Source of the DNA: Gammaproteobacteria bacterium
GTDB taxonomy: Bacteria; Pseudomonadota; Gammaproteobacteria; DSM-19610
Assembly (NCBI GenBank): GCA_011321775.1
Contig: DROT01000081.1
Span: 1-42,737 of the forward strand
Reading direction: 5' to 3'
DNA length: 42,737 nucleotides
The position numbers were made by a program, and so were the translations under genes. The stretch's first letter is position 1. Every line of letters starts with the position of its first letter. Positions 27,641 through 38,491 of the stretch are shown in pieces. The notes beneath the pieces were generated by a model. It had not been told where the DNA came from. It did not search any database and saw only the letters and a list, made by a program, of their open reading frames with translations.

Positions 27641-28377
27641 CACGAAGAAGAATCATCCTCGAACAGCTCCTCGTCGAAGAAGTCCGGCTCCGGCGGATTG
27701 CCGTCATGGATCTGGTTCCAGCGTTGCTGGCGATAGGCTTCGCGCACCTGCACGTATTCGTCCAGCGACGAGGTCTCGAGCACGTTGGTCGCCGACAGCA
27801 GGTCGGCACGCTTGCTGACGAACTTCAGCGCGTAGGCGGCATAGCGGGTGGTCCCCGAGGTGTTGTTCGACAGCAGACTGAGCTTGTACTCCGGCAACAG
27901 GCCGATACCGTCACGCACGTTGCTCGGCCCCAGCAGCGGCAGCATCAGGTACCAGCCCTCGCCGAAGCCCCACACGGCGAAGGTCTGGCCGAAGTCCTCC
28001 ACGTGGTGCGGCAGTCCCCAGTCGGTGGAGACGTCCACCAGGCCGAAGACACCGAAGACGCTGTTGAATCCGAAACGCATCAGGTCTCCCGCCGCCTCGC
28101 CCGGCTTGCCCTGCAGGGTGTTGTTGACCACGGTGATGGGTTCGTACAGGTTGTTGAAGAAATTGCGCACCCCGGTGCGCGCCGGTGGTGGCACGTATTT
28201 CTGGTAACGCCTGGCGACCGGCTTCATCACGGTACGGTCGAGGACGTCGTTGAACATGTAGACGAAGCGGTTGAACGGCTCCAGGGGATCGCTCGCCTCC
28301 TGCTGGGGCGAACGCACGGCGCAGCCCGGCAGTAACAGGCTCAGCAGCAGCAAGGCGGACGGGAAGGATCGTGGCAT
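27640..28377 (-). CDS. mlaA: Outer-membrane lipid-asymmetry lipoprotein MlaA (VacJ)
   Basis: 245 residues (E. coli MlaA has 251). It is the outer-membrane part of the Mla system, which removes stray phospholipids from the outer leaflet, working with OmpC/OmpF and MlaC. The lipobox LLLPGCAV follows a leader of about 16 residues. Family blocks are DPLEPFNRFVYMFND, NFFNNLYEPITVVNN, GFGEGWYLMLPLLGPSNVRD and YALKFVSKRADLL. The acidic tail (FDEELFEDD) is an addition. mlaB-F are not nearby. The open frame extends far upstream, but the ATG of MPRSFPS gives the lipoprotein. Confidence 0.95.
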   Translation of the reverse strand: MPRSFPSALLLLSLLLPGCAVRSPQQEASDPLEPFNRFVYMFNDVLDRTVMKPVARRYQKYVPPPARTGVRNFFNNLYEPITVVNNTLQGKPGEAAGDLMRFGFNSVFGVFGLVDVSTDWGLPHHVEDFGQTFAVWGFGEGWYLMLPLLGPSNVRDGIGLLPEYKLSLLSNNTSGTTRYAAYALKFVSKRADLLSATNVLETSSLDEYVQVREAYRQQRWNQIHDGNPPEPDFFDEELFEDDSSS

Positions 28378-28397
28378 GGCGGTTGTTGGTGCCGGCG

Positions 28398-29795
28398 TTA
28401 TTTTTTCACATGACGGAGCATACGCTTGCGCTGACGCTGCTGTCGAGGCGTGAGCCGGTTGCGCCGTCCCTGGTAGGGGTTTTCGCCGGTCCTGAATTCC
28501 AGCCGGATGGGGGTCCCCACCAGTTTCAACTCGCGGCGGAAGAAGTTGTTCAGGTAGCGCCGGTAGCTGGCGGGCAGCCGGCTGGTCTGGTTGCCGTGAA
28601 TCACGATCACCGGCGGGTTCTGGCCACCCTGATGGGCATAGCGCAGCTTGATGCGACGACCGCGCACCAGCGGCGGCTGGTGTTCGTGTACCGCGCGCTC
28701 CAGCAGACGCGTCAGTTCCGCCGTCGGCACCCGCGTGCGGGCGGCCCGGGCCGCGGCCTCGACGGCGTCGAACAGGTGACCGACACCGCTGCCGTGCAGG
28801 GCGGAGATGAAATGGCGCTCGGCGAACTCCAGGAAGGGCAGGCGACGATCCAGTTGCTCGCGGAACCATTGCCGCTGCTCGTCGTCGAGTCCGTCCCACT
28901 TGTTGACGGCCACCACCAGCGCGGTGCCGCTCTCGACGATATGGCCGGCGAGGGTGGCATCCTGCTCGGCCACCTCGCCGCTGTGGGCATCCAGCACCAG
29001 GATACTCACCTGCGCCTCGTTGATGGCCTGCAGGGTCTTGATGACGCTGAACTTCTCGATCGTCTCGCTGACCCTGGCACGACGCCTCACGCCGGCGGTA
29101 TCGATGAGCGTGTAGTGACGACCGTCGCGTTCCAGCGGCACATGGATGCTGTCGCGGGTGGTCCCCGGCTGGTCGTAGGCCAGCACCCGCTCCTCGCCGA
29201 GCATGCGGTTGATGAGGGTCGACTTGCCCACGTTGGGACGCCCGACGACGGCGATGCGGATCCCTTGTTCGAGGTCCTCCCCGGCTTCCGGCGCCTCCTG
29301 TTCCGGCGGCAGTTCGGCCAGCACGCGGTCGATCAGGGCACGGACACCGCGGCCCTGGGCGGCCGCGATCGCCACCGGCTCGCCCAGCCCGAGGGCGAAG
29401 GCATCGGCCAGGACGGCGTCGACGTCCTGGCCGTCGACCTTGTTGAGCACCAGCCGCACGCGCTTGCCGCTGCGGCGCAGACGCTCGGCGATCTGCTCGT
29501 CGCTGAGATTGACGCCGTCCCGTGCATCGAGCAACAGCAGTACCGCGTCGGCCTCCTCCACCGCGCGCCACACCTGCTGCGCCATGAGCCCCTCAAGCCC
29601 CTGTTCGTCGCCCACCAGGCCGCCGGTGTCCACCACCAGGTAGGGACGCTCCCCCAGCTTTCCCGTTCCGTACTGGCGGTCGCGGGTCAGGCCGGGGAAA
29701 TCGGCCACCAGCGCATCCCGGCTGCGGGTCAGGCGGTTGAAGAGGGTCGACTTGCCGACATTGGGACGGCCGATCAGGGCAATGACGGGCAGCAT
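28398..29795 (-). CDS. der: Ribosome-assembly GTPase Der (EngA)
   Basis: 465 residues. It has two tandem GTPase domains, each with GRPNVGKST (about 9-17 and 178-186), DTAG in each switch region and NKVD/NKWD, then a C-terminal KH-like domain (about 355-440). This tandem arrangement is unique to Der, which acts in 50S subunit assembly. The ATG of MLPVIALIG is chosen by homology; no strong ribosome site precedes it. It lies 19 bp after bamB, in the widely conserved hisS-yfgM-bamB-der order. The basic tail ([14 protein letters not shown]) is normal for the family. Confidence 0.97.
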   Translation of the reverse strand: MLPVIALIGRPNVGKSTLFNRLTRSRDALVADFPGLTRDRQYGTGKLGERPYLVVDTGGLVGDEQGLEGLMAQQVWRAVEEADAVLLLLDARDGVNLSDEQIAERLRRSGKRVRLVLNKVDGQDVDAVLADAFALGLGEPVAIAAAQGRGVRALIDRVLAELPPEQEAPEAGEDLEQGIRIAVVGRPNVGKSTLINRMLGEERVLAYDQPGTTRDSIHVPLERDGRHYTLIDTAGVRRRARVSETIEKFSVIKTLQAINEAQVSILVLDAHSGEVAEQDATLAGHIVESGTALVVAVNKWDGLDDEQRQWFREQLDRRLPFLEFAERHFISALHGSGVGHLFDAVEAAARAARTRVPTAELTRLLERAVHEHQPPLVRGRRIKLRYAHQGGQNPPVIVIHGNQTSRLPASYRRYLNNFFRRELKLVGTPIRLEFRTGENPYQGRRNRLTPRQQRQRKRMLRHVKK

Positions 29796-29814
29796 GGGGA
29801 GACCGGGGTCTGCA

Positions 29815-30978
29815 TCAGGAAGCGTCGTCGGCCGCTTGCAGCTCGTAGAGCACCAGTTCGCCACCGGCACCCAGCACCAGCAGGCGGTCACCCAGCGCCA
29901 CGGGCACGGCCTGTATGCCGTCGCTGTCCACCTTGCGGCGCCCGACGATGGAACCGTCGAAGCGCGACAACAGGTGCAGGTAGCCCTCGAAATCGCCCAC
30001 CGCGACGTAGGCCGATACCACCGCGGGACCGGTCAGCATCCGTCGCCTGAGCTTGCTCTGGCGCCACAACGAGGCACCGGTGGCACGGTCCAGCGCCCAC
30101 ACCACGCTGTCGGCATCGCTGACGTAGACCTGGCTCTCGTCGACCGCGATACCCGCATAGGCGGACATGTCACGGTTCCAGACCAGCTGCCCGCTCTGGA
30201 GGTCGATGGCGGCCAGCCGTCCCTGGTAGCTCACCACGTAGAGGATACCGTCGCGCAGCACGGCATTGGCGTCGATATCCACCATGCGCTGCAACTCGGA
30301 ACGACCGTGCGGCACCGCCACCTGGGCTTCCCACAACTGCCGGCCACTGGCGGCGTCGAGCGCGATGATCTTGCCGTTGGCAAAACCGGCCATAACGGCG
30401 CCCTGCTCGACCAGCGGGGTACTGGTACCGCGCAGCGTCAACACCGGTGCACTGCCGTCATAGATCCACAGACGGGTGCCGTTGTCCGCATCGAGGCCGG
30501 TCACGTTGCCGTCCACCGTCTGCACCACCACCACGCCCTCGTAGATCTGTGGCACCGAGAGGATCTCGCTGGAGACCTGGGTGTGCCAGCGCTGCTCGCC
30601 GCTGTCGGCATCCAGCGCCACCACGTCCGCCTCGCTGCTGCCGACCAGCACCAGCCCCTCACCGACGCCGACGGCCGCCGAGATGGCGATGCCGGTGCGG
30701 CTGCGCCAGATCTTGCGACCGCTCTCCAGTTCAAAGGCCCATACCACGCCGCTGCGATCCGCCGCGTAGACGCGCTCGCCGACCACCGCCGGCACCAGCT
30801 TCACCAGCTTGCCATTGGTCCCTTCGCCGGTATCGCGCGACCACAGGCTGTGCAGGCGCACCTGTTCCTTGAAGGGTTCCAGCTTCGCCGGGGGTTCGGC
30901 ATTGTCCTTGTCGCCGAACCAGGAGCAGGCACTCAGCAGCGAGGCAAGCACCAGCAGCGTCGCGAGCCGCCGGATCAT
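29815..30978 (-). CDS. bamB: Outer-membrane assembly lipoprotein BamB
   Basis: 387 residues. The leader [20 protein letters not shown] has a lipobox, and the mature part is an eight-bladed PQQ beta-propeller with repeated W/Y-containing strands ([45 protein letters not shown]). It is a non-essential helper of BamA in inserting beta-barrel proteins into the outer membrane. The start overlaps the yfgM stop (ATGA). Confidence 0.96.
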   Translation of the reverse strand: MIRRLATLLVLASLLSACSWFGDKDNAEPPAKLEPFKEQVRLHSLWSRDTGEGTNGKLVKLVPAVVGERVYAADRSGVVWAFELESGRKIWRSRTGIAISAAVGVGEGLVLVGSSEADVVALDADSGEQRWHTQVSSEILSVPQIYEGVVVVQTVDGNVTGLDADNGTRLWIYDGSAPVLTLRGTSTPLVEQGAVMAGFANGKIIALDAASGRQLWEAQVAVPHGRSELQRMVDIDANAVLRDGILYVVSYQGRLAAIDLQSGQLVWNRDMSAYAGIAVDESQVYVSDADSVVWALDRATGASLWRQSKLRRRMLTGPAVVSAYVAVGDFEGYLHLLSRFDGSIVGRRKVDSDGIQAVPVALGDRLLVLGAGGELVLYELQAADDAS

Positions 30979-31625
30979 TTGGTGGCTTCGGAGCCGGCGG
31001 CCACGTTGTCGTATTTCACGTTCAGGAAACCACGTGCCGGTGAGCCCTCGGGCATGGCATCCAGCGCCTCACGGTAGGCCTTGGCTGCCTCCTGCGGCTT
31101 GCCCTCGGCCAGCGCGAGATCACCGCGCAACTCGCTGTAGAGATAGTCGTAGGCACCCGCATCCTTGACCGAGGCCAGCAACTGCCGCGCCTGGTCGTAC
31201 TGCCCCTCCGCGATCATGGTGCGGATCAGACGCACCCGTGCCGTATTTCTGAGTTCCGGCGTATCCGCGTGTTCCAGCGCCCATTGCAGCTGGGCATGGG
31301 CCGCGGGGAGCTGGTCCTCATGCACCTCGATCTTCGCCAGCAGCAGCGCCGCCAGCGGTGCGTAGCCGGAACCGCTGTAGTTGCCGATCAGTTCGTTGGC
31401 GCGACCGCGCACCCGATCGATCTCACCTTGCTTCCAGCTCACCATCATCTGCGCATAGACGTTCGAGGCATTCAGCGCCCGGTTTTCCTGGTAGCTGAAC
31501 CAGGCCTTGGTCCCGACGAGTGCCGAAAGCCCGAGCAGCAGACCGGTGATCAGCGAACTGCCGTTCTCCTTCCACCACTTGCGCAGGGCTTCCAGTTGCT
31601 CTTTTTCCGAGGTATTGACCTCCAT
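30975..31625 (-). CDS. yfgM: YfgM-type ancillary SecYEG translocon subunit
   Basis: 216 residues: a cytosolic N-terminal segment (EKEQLEALRKWWKENG), one membrane helix (about 22-43) and a periplasmic TPR-like domain (about 55-205). In E. coli YfgM sits with PpiD at the translocon and helps hand over newly exported proteins. AGGAG lies eight bases before the ATG. It stands between hisS and bamB, the conserved order. Confidence 0.93.
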   Translation of the reverse strand: MEVNTSEKEQLEALRKWWKENGSSLITGLLLGLSALVGTKAWFSYQENRALNASNVYAQMMVSWKQGEIDRVRGRANELIGNYSGSGYAPLAALLLAKIEVHEDQLPAAHAQLQWALEHADTPELRNTARVRLIRTMIAEGQYDQARQLLASVKDAGAYDYLYSELRGDLALAEGKPQEAAKAYREALDAMPEGSPARGFLNVKYDNVAAGSEATK

Positions 31626-31664
31626 CGAAAATCTCCTGAAGTTGAAATCTCTCGTCCGCGTCGC

Positions 31665-32936
31665 TCAGCCGAGCAGCTGCGCGATCCGCTCCGTCAACGT
31701 ATCGAAAGGCAGCGTCTCCTGCCCCGTGTCCCCGCGCAGGTGCTTGAGCCCCGCCTGGCGCTGCTGCACTTCCTGCTCACCCAGCACCAGGGCCCAGCGC
31801 GCACCGCTGCGGTCGGCTTTCTTGAACTGGCTCTTGAAACTGCCACCGCCGCAGTGGGTCAGCACCCGCAGGCCCGGCAACGCATCGCGCAGGCGTTCCG
31901 CCAGCAACAGTCCTTCACGCTGCGCCTGCTCGCCCGCGGCGACCACGTAGAGGTGCGGCGACGGATCCGGCAGGGCCACACCCTGCCCTTCGATCAGGGC
32001 GATGAGGCGTTCCAGCCCCATGGCAAAACCCACCGCCGGCGTCGCCCGCCCCCCCAGGTGCTCCACCAGCACGTCATAACGCCCACCGGCACAGACCGTA
32101 CCCTGGGCACCCAGCTGGTCGGTGACCCACTCGAACACCGTCCGGCCATAGTAATCGAGCCCGCGCACCAGCCGTGGATTGACCTCATAGGCGATCCCGG
32201 CCGCATCGAGCAGGGCGCACAGGCCCTCGAAGTGGCTGCGCGAAGCCTCGTCGATGTAGTCCCACAGCCGCGGAGCCTGTTCCAGCAGCGCCTGGGTGTC
32301 GGCGTTCTTGCTGTCGAGGATACGCAAGGGATTGCTGTCGAGCCGCCGCTGGCTGTCCTCGTCGAGCTGGTCGAAGCGCGTCCGCAGCCAGGCCACCAGA
32401 TCGTCCCGGAAACGTGCGCGCGCCTCGCTGGTACCGAGCGAGTTGAGCTGCAGCTGCACTCCCTCGATGCCCAGCTGCTTCCACAGCCGGGCGGTGAGCA
32501 TCAGCAACTCGGCATCCACGTCCGGCCCCTCGAGTCCGAACACTTCCACGCCGATCTGGTGGAACTGGCGGTAGCGCCCCTTCTGCGGGCGCTCGTGCCG
32601 GAACATCGGCCCTCCGTACCACAGACGCTGCACCTGGCTACCCAGCAGACCGTGCTGGATACAGGCCCGCACGCAGCCGGCGGTTCCCTCCGGGCGCAGG
32701 CTGAGACTGTCGCCGTTGCGATCCTCGAAGGTGTACATCTCCTTTTCGACGATATCCGTGACCTCGCCGATGGAACGCCTGAACAACTCGGTCTTCTCCA
32801 CCAGCGGCAGACGGATCTCGCGGAAACCGTAGGACTCGAGCACGGCGCGGGTACGGTCTTCGACGAACTGCCACGCCGGCGAATGCTCCGGCAAGATATC
32901 GTTCATGCCGCGAACGGCCTGCAGGATGCGGGACAT
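31665..32936 (-). CDS. hisS: Histidyl-tRNA synthetase
   Basis: 423 residues (E. coli 424). A class II synthetase that charges tRNA-His. Motif 1 region [11 protein letters not shown], motif 2 with [16 protein letters not shown], the His-binding signature [13 protein letters not shown] and the motif 3 GFAMGLERL are all present; the anticodon-binding domain is at about 325-423. I choose the ATG of MSRILQ, with GGAAG upstream; the TTG two codons earlier is less likely. It starts two bases after the rodZ stop. In E. coli and Pseudomonas ispG lies between rodZ and hisS; here it does not. Confidence 0.97.
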   Translation of the reverse strand: MSRILQAVRGMNDILPEHSPAWQFVEDRTRAVLESYGFREIRLPLVEKTELFRRSIGEVTDIVEKEMYTFEDRNGDSLSLRPEGTAGCVRACIQHGLLGSQVQRLWYGGPMFRHERPQKGRYRQFHQIGVEVFGLEGPDVDAELLMLTARLWKQLGIEGVQLQLNSLGTSEARARFRDDLVAWLRTRFDQLDEDSQRRLDSNPLRILDSKNADTQALLEQAPRLWDYIDEASRSHFEGLCALLDAAGIAYEVNPRLVRGLDYYGRTVFEWVTDQLGAQGTVCAGGRYDVLVEHLGGRATPAVGFAMGLERLIALIEGQGVALPDPSPHLYVVAAGEQAQREGLLLAERLRDALPGLRVLTHCGGGSFKSQFKKADRSGARWALVLGEQEVQQRQAGLKHLRGDTGQETLPFDTLTERIAQLLG

Positions 32937-32938
32937 CT

Positions 32939-33886
32939 TCAATCTTCCAGCGTGAGGCGCGCGACCTTGCCGCGCGAATAGGGAGCCAGATCGACGGGCT
33001 TGCCGCGGTAACTCAGCTCCACTCCCGGGGCATTCCCGAGCAGAATGTGGATCGGAGGCTCGGCACGCACGGTGCGTTCACTGCCGGCGCGCTGGTTGCC
33101 GACCACCAGCTTGCGGCCATTGGCATCCATCTCCACCCAGCTGTCCTCCCGAAAGTGCATGCGGATGACGGCCGGACCGGCTCCCGCCGTATCTTCTTCC
33201 TTTTGCCCGGGCGCCTCCTCTGCGGGCATGACCGCCGGCGCCGGCGCTACGGCCGCTTCGGAGTCACTGTCCGCCGCAGCAGGCGGTCCACCCGCGGACT
33301 CTGCCACGCCGGGGCCATCCTCTGCAACCGGCTCCGCTGGCGCGGCCTCGTCCCCGGAACCGGAGTCTTCCGAACCCGCGTATCCCTCGTCGAACTGCGG
33401 CAACGGCAACCGGTCCTCCTGCACCACCGGCGCGGCCTCCCTGTGCCTGGACCACAAGGTCTCCAGCTGTGGCGCACCCCAGACCACCAGGGCGATGACG
33501 ACCGCCAGCAGCAGCAGCCACAGCAACCCCTTCCCCAGCTTCGGACGACGACGTCGCCGGCCAGCCTTCATGCCGACCCGCCGCAACGCCCGTGGCTGCT
33601 GTTCCTCGATCGCCGGCAGGCGGGCGGTCAGCGCCGCTTCGTCGAGCCCCAGCAAGCGGGCATAGCTCTTTACATACCCGCGCACGAAGGCGATACCCGG
33701 CAGGCCGCGCTCGTCACCGGCCTCCAGCGCCCGCACCACCTCCACCGTCAGATGCAGGCTGCCGGCGACGGCATCGACACTGAGCTGCGCCTTCTTGCGC
33801 GCCGCGGCGAGCTGGGCGCCAACGGCGGCGGCGCCACCGCTCTCCGGAGCAGCGGCGGCGTCCTCCTGTTGCCCCTCAGCGTCCAT
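32939..33886 (-). CDS. rodZ: Cytoskeleton protein RodZ
   Basis: 315 residues. Cytosolic helix-turn-helix domain (about 20-95: [33 protein letters not shown]), a basic stretch ([13 protein letters not shown]), one membrane helix (about 118-138), a disordered Pro/Ala/Glu-rich periplasmic linker (about 150-235) and a C-terminal beta domain (about 240-313, DUF4115). RodZ links MreB filaments to the cell-wall machinery and sets rod shape. The 5' end of the frame overlaps the pilW stop by 11 bp. Confidence 0.94.
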   Translation of the reverse strand: MDAEGQQEDAAAAPESGGAAAVGAQLAAARKKAQLSVDAVAGSLHLTVEVVRALEAGDERGLPGIAFVRGYVKSYARLLGLDEAALTARLPAIEEQQPRALRRVGMKAGRRRRRPKLGKGLLWLLLLAVVIALVVWGAPQLETLWSRHREAAPVVQEDRLPLPQFDEGYAGSEDSGSGDEAAPAEPVAEDGPGVAESAGGPPAAADSDSEAAVAPAPAVMPAEEAPGQKEEDTAGAGPAVIRMHFREDSWVEMDANGRKLVVGNQRAGSERTVRAEPPIHILLGNAPGVELSYRGKPVDLAPYSRGKVARLTLED

Positions 33887-34652
33887 TCGACTTGCGCTCC
33901 CACTCCACCAGTTTCTGCGCTTCTTCCGACTCCGGATACTTGTTCTTCAGCAACATGGAATAACTGGATACCGCATGCCGGTCGCCCATCTCGTTCTCGG
34001 TCTGGACCCCGATCCACAACAGTTCCGGCGTCAGCGGTTGCACGGCCTGCAGACGTTGCAGGTAGGCGCGCGTGGCCAGGTATTTCTTCTCGGCAAAACT
34101 GACCCGGATCATGTTGCGCAACGCCGGCACATAGGACTTGCTGCGCTTGAGAGCGGCGCGAAAATATTTTTCCGCTTTCTCCATGTCCGGTTTCTTCATG
34201 GCGCAGATGCCGGCGTTGGTCAGTACCGCTTCCGGGTAGCGGTACAGAGGATCCTTCAACGCCCGCAGGAACATCTCGTCCGCCTTCTCCAGTTCCCCCT
34301 GGCGGCAGAGGAACTGGCCATAGTTGTTGAGGTTGACGGGATCATCGGGGTTCAGACGGTAGGCCTTGCGGTAGTGTTTGGCCGCGTCGTCGGTCTCGCC
34401 GAGCTGCTCGTACAGGATGGCAATGGAGGCGTGCGCGGCCTGCAGGCGCGGGTTCTCGCGGAGTGCTTTCTTGAACTTCTCCAGTGCCGTGTCGTACATC
34501 CCGTTGCGCATGTATTCGATACCCAGCTGGGTATTCACGGCGGCCGGATCCTGTTTCAGGTCCCCGCCCTTGACCTTCTTCTGCGGGCTGGAACTGCATC
34601 CGGCCAGGGAAAACAATGCCGCCACCAGCAATACCACAATCAGCCTGCGCAT
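33876..34652 (-). CDS. pilW: Type IV pilus biogenesis/stability lipoprotein PilW (PilF)
   Basis: 258 residues. The leader ends SLAGCSS (lipobox Cys19), then about six TPR repeats (TQLGIEYMRNGMYDTALEKFKKAL, AHASIAILYEQLGETDDAAKHYRKA, NLNNYGQFLCRQGELEKADEMF). This outer-membrane pilotin helps the PilQ secretin to assemble. The position between rlmN and rodZ is conserved. Its ATG overlaps the rlmN stop (ATGA). Confidence 0.94.
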   Translation of the reverse strand: MRRLIVVLLVAALFSLAGCSSSPQKKVKGGDLKQDPAAVNTQLGIEYMRNGMYDTALEKFKKALRENPRLQAAHASIAILYEQLGETDDAAKHYRKAYRLNPDDPVNLNNYGQFLCRQGELEKADEMFLRALKDPLYRYPEAVLTNAGICAMKKPDMEKAEKYFRAALKRSKSYVPALRNMIRVSFAEKKYLATRAYLQRLQAVQPLTPELLWIGVQTENEMGDRHAVSSYSMLLKNKYPESEEAQKLVEWERKSNGR

Positions 34653-35752
34653 CAGTTCGAACCTCCTGTCGCTGCAACGGCCAGGCGCTCCCGCCGCCTG
34701 GTGCGATCCTCGAAATCCCCGGCCAGCTGTCCGCAGGCGGCATCGATGTCGTCGCCCCGGGTCTTGCGGGTGATGGTGACGATACCGGCACGGTGCAGGA
34801 TGTCCCGAAAGCGGTCGATCCGCGCGGCGGAACTGCGCCGGTAACGGCTGTCCGGGAACGGGTTGAAGGGGATCAGGTTCACCTTCGAGGGGACCTTTTC
34901 CAGCACCCGCGCCAGCGCACGGGCCTGCGCATCGCTGTCGTTCACACCGTCGAGCATGACGTACTCGATGGTGACACGGCGGCGCCCCTCGCCGACATAG
35001 TCGCGACAGGCGGCCAACACCTCGCGCAGCGGATAGCGGCGGTTGAGCGGTACCAGCCGGTCACGCAAGGCATCGTCCGGCGCGTGCAGGGACAGCGCCA
35101 GGCTGACGTCGGTGAGCTCGCCCAGCCGGCGCAAGGCCGGCAGCACGCCGGCGGTACTGATGGTCACACGCCGTTTCGACAGCGCCCAGGCGAAATCGTC
35201 CTGCATCAGGTGAACGGCGGGAATGACATGGTCCAGGTTCAGCAACGGCTCGCCCATGCCCATGAACACCACATTGGACACCGCGCGCGCGCCTTCCGCG
35301 GCCAGCAGGCGCCCGGCCTCCCACAACTGACCGACGATTTCCGCCGTGGTCAGGTTGCGGTTGAAACCCTGGCGTGCCGTGGAACAGAAACTGCAGTTGA
35401 GCGCACAGCCCACCTGGGAGGAGATGCACAGGGTGGCACGGCCGCCTTCGGGAATATAGACGCTCTCGATGCGATTACCGTCGGCCAGCTCGAACAGCCA
35501 CTTGCGCGAACCGTCGTCCGAGTGCCGGTCGGTGACCAGGTTCAGGCCGCGAATGGTGGCGACGCGCGCCAGTTTTTCCCGCAGGGCCTTGCCGAGATCG
35601 GTCATGGCGTCGAAATCGTCGACTCCGCGCTGGTGGATCCATTTCAGCACCTGCCGGGCGCGGAAGGGTTTCTCGCCCAGCTCCTCGAACCAGCGTTCCA
35701 GGGAGGCGCGATCGACGCCCAGCAGATTCAGCTTGTCACTCGTGTTACCCAT
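34652..35752 (-). CDS. rlmN: Dual-specificity 23S rRNA/tRNA adenine-C2 methyltransferase
   Basis: 366 residues. A radical-SAM enzyme that methylates C2 of A2503 in 23S rRNA and A37 in some tRNAs. The cluster motif C-x3-C-x2-C is CALNCSFC (after SSQVG); the [11 protein letters not shown] segment binds SAM, and the C-terminal part has [18 protein letters not shown] with the catalytic-type Cys. I choose the ATG of MGNTSDKLN by family length; a frame of 34 more codons lies upstream. It starts the rlmN-pilW-rodZ-hisS-yfgM-bamB-der-mlaA run, in which almost all genes overlap or lie within 40 bp. Confidence 0.96.
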   Translation of the reverse strand: MGNTSDKLNLLGVDRASLERWFEELGEKPFRARQVLKWIHQRGVDDFDAMTDLGKALREKLARVATIRGLNLVTDRHSDDGSRKWLFELADGNRIESVYIPEGGRATLCISSQVGCALNCSFCSTARQGFNRNLTTAEIVGQLWEAGRLLAAEGARAVSNVVFMGMGEPLLNLDHVIPAVHLMQDDFAWALSKRRVTISTAGVLPALRRLGELTDVSLALSLHAPDDALRDRLVPLNRRYPLREVLAACRDYVGEGRRRVTIEYVMLDGVNDSDAQARALARVLEKVPSKVNLIPFNPFPDSRYRRSSAARIDRFRDILHRAGIVTITRKTRGDDIDAACGQLAGDFEDRTRRRERLAVAATGGSN

Positions 35753-36034
35753 ACACAGGGAGCGTTCGTCCCCTCCATCGTTGCCGGCGGCACCGCGGCA
35801 GGCGGCCAGGCCGGCATCCGTATCAAACTCCCGGAAAATCGGCAGCTTAGCCAATTCAAAAGGAATTGCGTAGTGTACCTGCTGGGAAGGGATTCAGGCA
35901 ATCACGATCGCCCGGGGGCGTGAACGGGACGGCGCCGGAGGCTGCCGCGCCGCGCTCGCAACGACGGGGCTGGCGGATGACGCGGCGGTTCCCATAACCG
36001 TTTGTTAATCGGTACTTATTCGATCTTCCAGAGG
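35753..36034. other. Intergenic gap between rlmN and iscX
   Basis: About 280 bp without a supported gene. In Pseudomonas-type gene order ndk occupies this place; no piece of ndk was recognised. It must hold the rlmN promoter and the 3' end of the isc transcript. A short ACCG...CGGT repeat near 35998-36014 is not a convincing terminator. Confidence 0.45.
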
Positions 36035-36235
36035 CTACTCGCGCTCCTCTATCCAGGCCATCTGGATGGCCTCGAGGATGCGCTCGCCGGAGTGCTCGGG
36101 GGCGTCGTCGAAATCCTCCAGCCCCAGCACCCACTCGCGCAGTTCGACGAAATTGACATGCAGCGGATCGGCGTCGGGGTATTTCTCGTCCAGCTCGATG
36201 GCGATATCCAGCGTGTCCGTCCATTTGAGTCCCAT
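36035..36235 (-). CDS. iscX: Fe-S assembly protein IscX
   Basis: 66 residues, the exact family size. An acidic winged-helix-like protein with the signature WTDTLDIAIELDEKYPDADPLHVNF and WVLGLEDFDD. It binds IscS and iron and tunes cysteine desulfurase activity, competing with CyaY in E. coli. It is the last gene of the isc operon, 31 bp after fdx. Confidence 0.95.
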   Translation of the reverse strand: MGLKWTDTLDIAIELDEKYPDADPLHVNFVELREWVLGLEDFDDAPEHSGERILEAIQMAWIEERE

Positions 36236-36266
36236 GGAACAGTTCTCCCTCGAAGATCGGCGCGGG

Positions 36267-36605
36267 TCAGTGATTCTCGCTGACCATGTTGATGGTGTAC
36301 CTGGGGATCTCGATGACCAGGTCCTCCCCGTCCACCTTCGCCTGGCAGCTCAGGCGGGAATCCGGCTCCAGGCCCCAGGCCTTGTCGAGCATGTCGTCTT
36401 CTTCCTCACTGGCTTCTTCCAGCGACTCCAGCCCCTCGCGCACATAGACGTGACAGGTGGTGCAGGCACAGGACTTCTCGCAGGCGTGCTCGATCTCGAT
36501 GCCGTGGGCCAGCGCCGCATCACAGATGGTGGTGCCGGGCTCGGCTTCGATCACTGCCCCCTCGGGACAGATCTCCTCGTGTGGCAGAAAGATGATTTTG
36601 GGCAT
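36267..36605 (-). CDS. fdx: ISC-type [2Fe-2S] ferredoxin
   Basis: 112 residues. Cluster ligands Cys42, Cys48 and Cys51 (CEKSCACTTC, with an extra Cys46) and Cys87 (LSCQAKV) follow the adrenodoxin-type spacing. It gives electrons for cluster assembly and sulfur reduction. The gene lies 11 bp after hscA, and its acidic segment SLEEASEEEDDMLD is typical of the family. Confidence 0.96.
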   Translation of the reverse strand: MPKIIFLPHEEICPEGAVIEAEPGTTICDAALAHGIEIEHACEKSCACTTCHVYVREGLESLEEASEEEDDMLDKAWGLEPDSRLSCQAKVDGEDLVIEIPRYTINMVSENH

Positions 36606-36616
36606 AAGGCCGGATC

Positions 36617-38491
36617 CTATTCGAAATCGTCCACGACGTGCCCCGCCATGGCCTTCTGTATGTTGGCATTCATGCGCCGGTCGACATAGTCCTTGCTCGC
36701 CGCTTCCAGCGCCTCGATGGCGCGCTTGATGGCGCGCGGGTCGTCGCCGCCACGCGCCTCTGCCAATGCCTGCGCGGCGGCGTCGATGGCGGCGCGTTCC
36801 TCCGCTTCCAGGAAGCGCTCACCGTCCTCGTCCAGCGCCGCCTGCAGGGCCTCCAGCACCCGGTCGGCCTCCACCTGCTGTTCGCGCAGGCGCCGTGCCT
36901 CCATGTCGTCCCGGGCGTGCTCCATGGAATCGCGCAACATGGTCTCGATCTCGTTGTCCGTGAGGCCGTAGGAAGGCTTGACCTCGATGTGTGCCTGCAC
37001 CCCGCTGGTCAGCTCCTCCGCGGTCACGCCCAGCAGACCGTCGGCGTCCACCTGGAAGGTGACGCGGATGCGCGCCGCGCCGGCCACCATCGGCGGAATG
37101 CCGCGCAATTCGAAACGCGCCAGCGAGCGGCAGTCGTCGACCAGCTCGCGTTCGCCCTGCACCACGTGCAGGGCCATGGCGGTCTGGCCATCCTTGAAGG
37201 TGGTGAATTCCTGCGCCCGCGCCACCGGGATGGTGGTGTTGCGGGGGATGATCTTTTCCGTGAGGCCACCCATGGTCTCGATTCCCAGCGACAGCGGAAT
37301 GACGTCGAGCAGCAGCATTTCGTCGTCCGGCTTGTTGCCGACCAGAATGTCCGCCTGGATGGCGGCACCGATGGCCACCACCTTGTCGGGGTCGATGTCC
37401 ACCAGGGGTTCGGTACCGAAGAACCCGGCCACCGCCTCGCGCACCCTCGGCACGCGCGTGGAACCGCCCACCATGACGATCTGCTGAACGTCCTCCGCGC
37501 GCACGCCGGCATCGCGCAGCGCACGCCGGCACGGCGACAGCGTCTTGCGCACCAATGGCTCGATCAGTTCGTCCATCTGCGCTCGGGTCAGCGTACCCTG
37601 CCAGCGGGTGCCATCGTCCAGCTCCACGTTCAGCTCGACGACTTCACGGTCGGTGAGCGCTTCCTTGGCGGCACAGGCCGCCTGCAGCAGGCGCCGCTGC
37701 AGGCCGTGTGCGACTTCCTCACCGATGCCGGCCTGCTGCATGATCCAGGTCGCGATCAGGCGGTCCATGTCGTCCCCGCCCAGCGCGGTGTCGCCGGCCG
37801 TCGCCATGACCTCGAACACACCCTGGTTGAGGCGCAGGATGGAGACGTCGAAGGTACCGCCACCGAGGTCGTAGACCGCAATCACGCCCTCGTTGCCGCT
37901 GTCCAGGCCATAGGCGACCGCCGCCGCCGTGGGCTCGTTGAGCAGGCGCAGGACCTTGAGTCCGGCGAGCTTGCCGGCGTCCTTGGTCGCCTGGCGCTGG
38001 GCGTCGTCGAAATAGGCCGGCACCGTGATCACCACGCCCTCCAGTTCGCCACCGAGCGTCTCCTCGGCCCGCTGTCTCAACTCCGCGAGGATGTCGGCGG
38101 ACACCTGTACCGGACTGAGATCGCCCGCCACGGTGCGGATCAGCGGCATGCCGCCCTCGCCGGCGACGAATTCGTAGGGCAGTACCGTACCCAGCCGGCG
38201 CACGTCGTCGATACCGCGACCCATGAAACGCTTTACCGAGACGATGGTATTGAGGGGATCCACGGCCGCCTGTGCGCGCGCGGCGTATCCCACCTCGTGG
38301 CTGCCATCCGCCAGATAGTGCACCACCGAGGGCAGCAGATGGCGGCCTTCGGCATCGGGGAGGGTATCGGCACGACCGCTGCGCACGCTGGCGACCAGCG
38401 AGTTGGTGGTGCCCAGGTCGATGCCGGCGGCCAGCCGGTGCTGGTGCGGCGCCGTCGCCTTGCCGGGTTCCGATATCTGCAACAGGGCCAT
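36617..38491 (-). CDS. hscA: Fe-S chaperone HscA (Hsp70 family)
   Basis: 624 residues. ATPase domain (about 20-385) with [28 protein letters not shown] and the phosphate loop [13 protein letters not shown]; substrate-binding domain (about 390-540) and a helical lid. The linker and short C-terminus lack the EEVD-like tail, as is normal in HscA, which normally works on the LPPVK motif of IscU. No iscU gene is present here. The ATG shares a base with the hscB stop. Confidence 0.96.
   Translation of the reverse strand: MALLQISEPGKATAPHQHRLAAGIDLGTTNSLVASVRSGRADTLPDAEGRHLLPSVVHYLADGSHEVGYAARAQAAVDPLNTIVSVKRFMGRGIDDVRRLGTVLPYEFVAGEGGMPLIRTVAGDLSPVQVSADILAELRQRAEETLGGELEGVVITVPAYFDDAQRQATKDAGKLAGLKVLRLLNEPTAAAVAYGLDSGNEGVIAVYDLGGGTFDVSILRLNQGVFEVMATAGDTALGGDDMDRLIATWIMQQAGIGEEVAHGLQRRLLQAACAAKEALTDREVVELNVELDDGTRWQGTLTRAQMDELIEPLVRKTLSPCRRALRDAGVRAEDVQQIVMVGGSTRVPRVREAVAGFFGTEPLVDIDPDKVVAIGAAIQADILVGNKPDDEMLLLDVIPLSLGIETMGGLTEKIIPRNTTIPVARAQEFTTFKDGQTAMALHVVQGERELVDDCRSLARFELRGIPPMVAGAARIRVTFQVDADGLLGVTAEELTSGVQAHIEVKPSYGLTDNEIETMLRDSMEHARDDMEARRLREQQVEADRVLEALQAALDEDGERFLEAEERAAIDAAAQALAEARGGDDPRAIKRAIEALEAASKDYVDRRMNANIQKAMAGHVVDDFE

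Noticed and set aside
27640-29571. A 643-codon frame that seems to fuse MlaA to an upstream region
   Set aside because: The upstream part is the der gene read in another frame; MlaA needs the ATG at 28377 for its lipoprotein signal.
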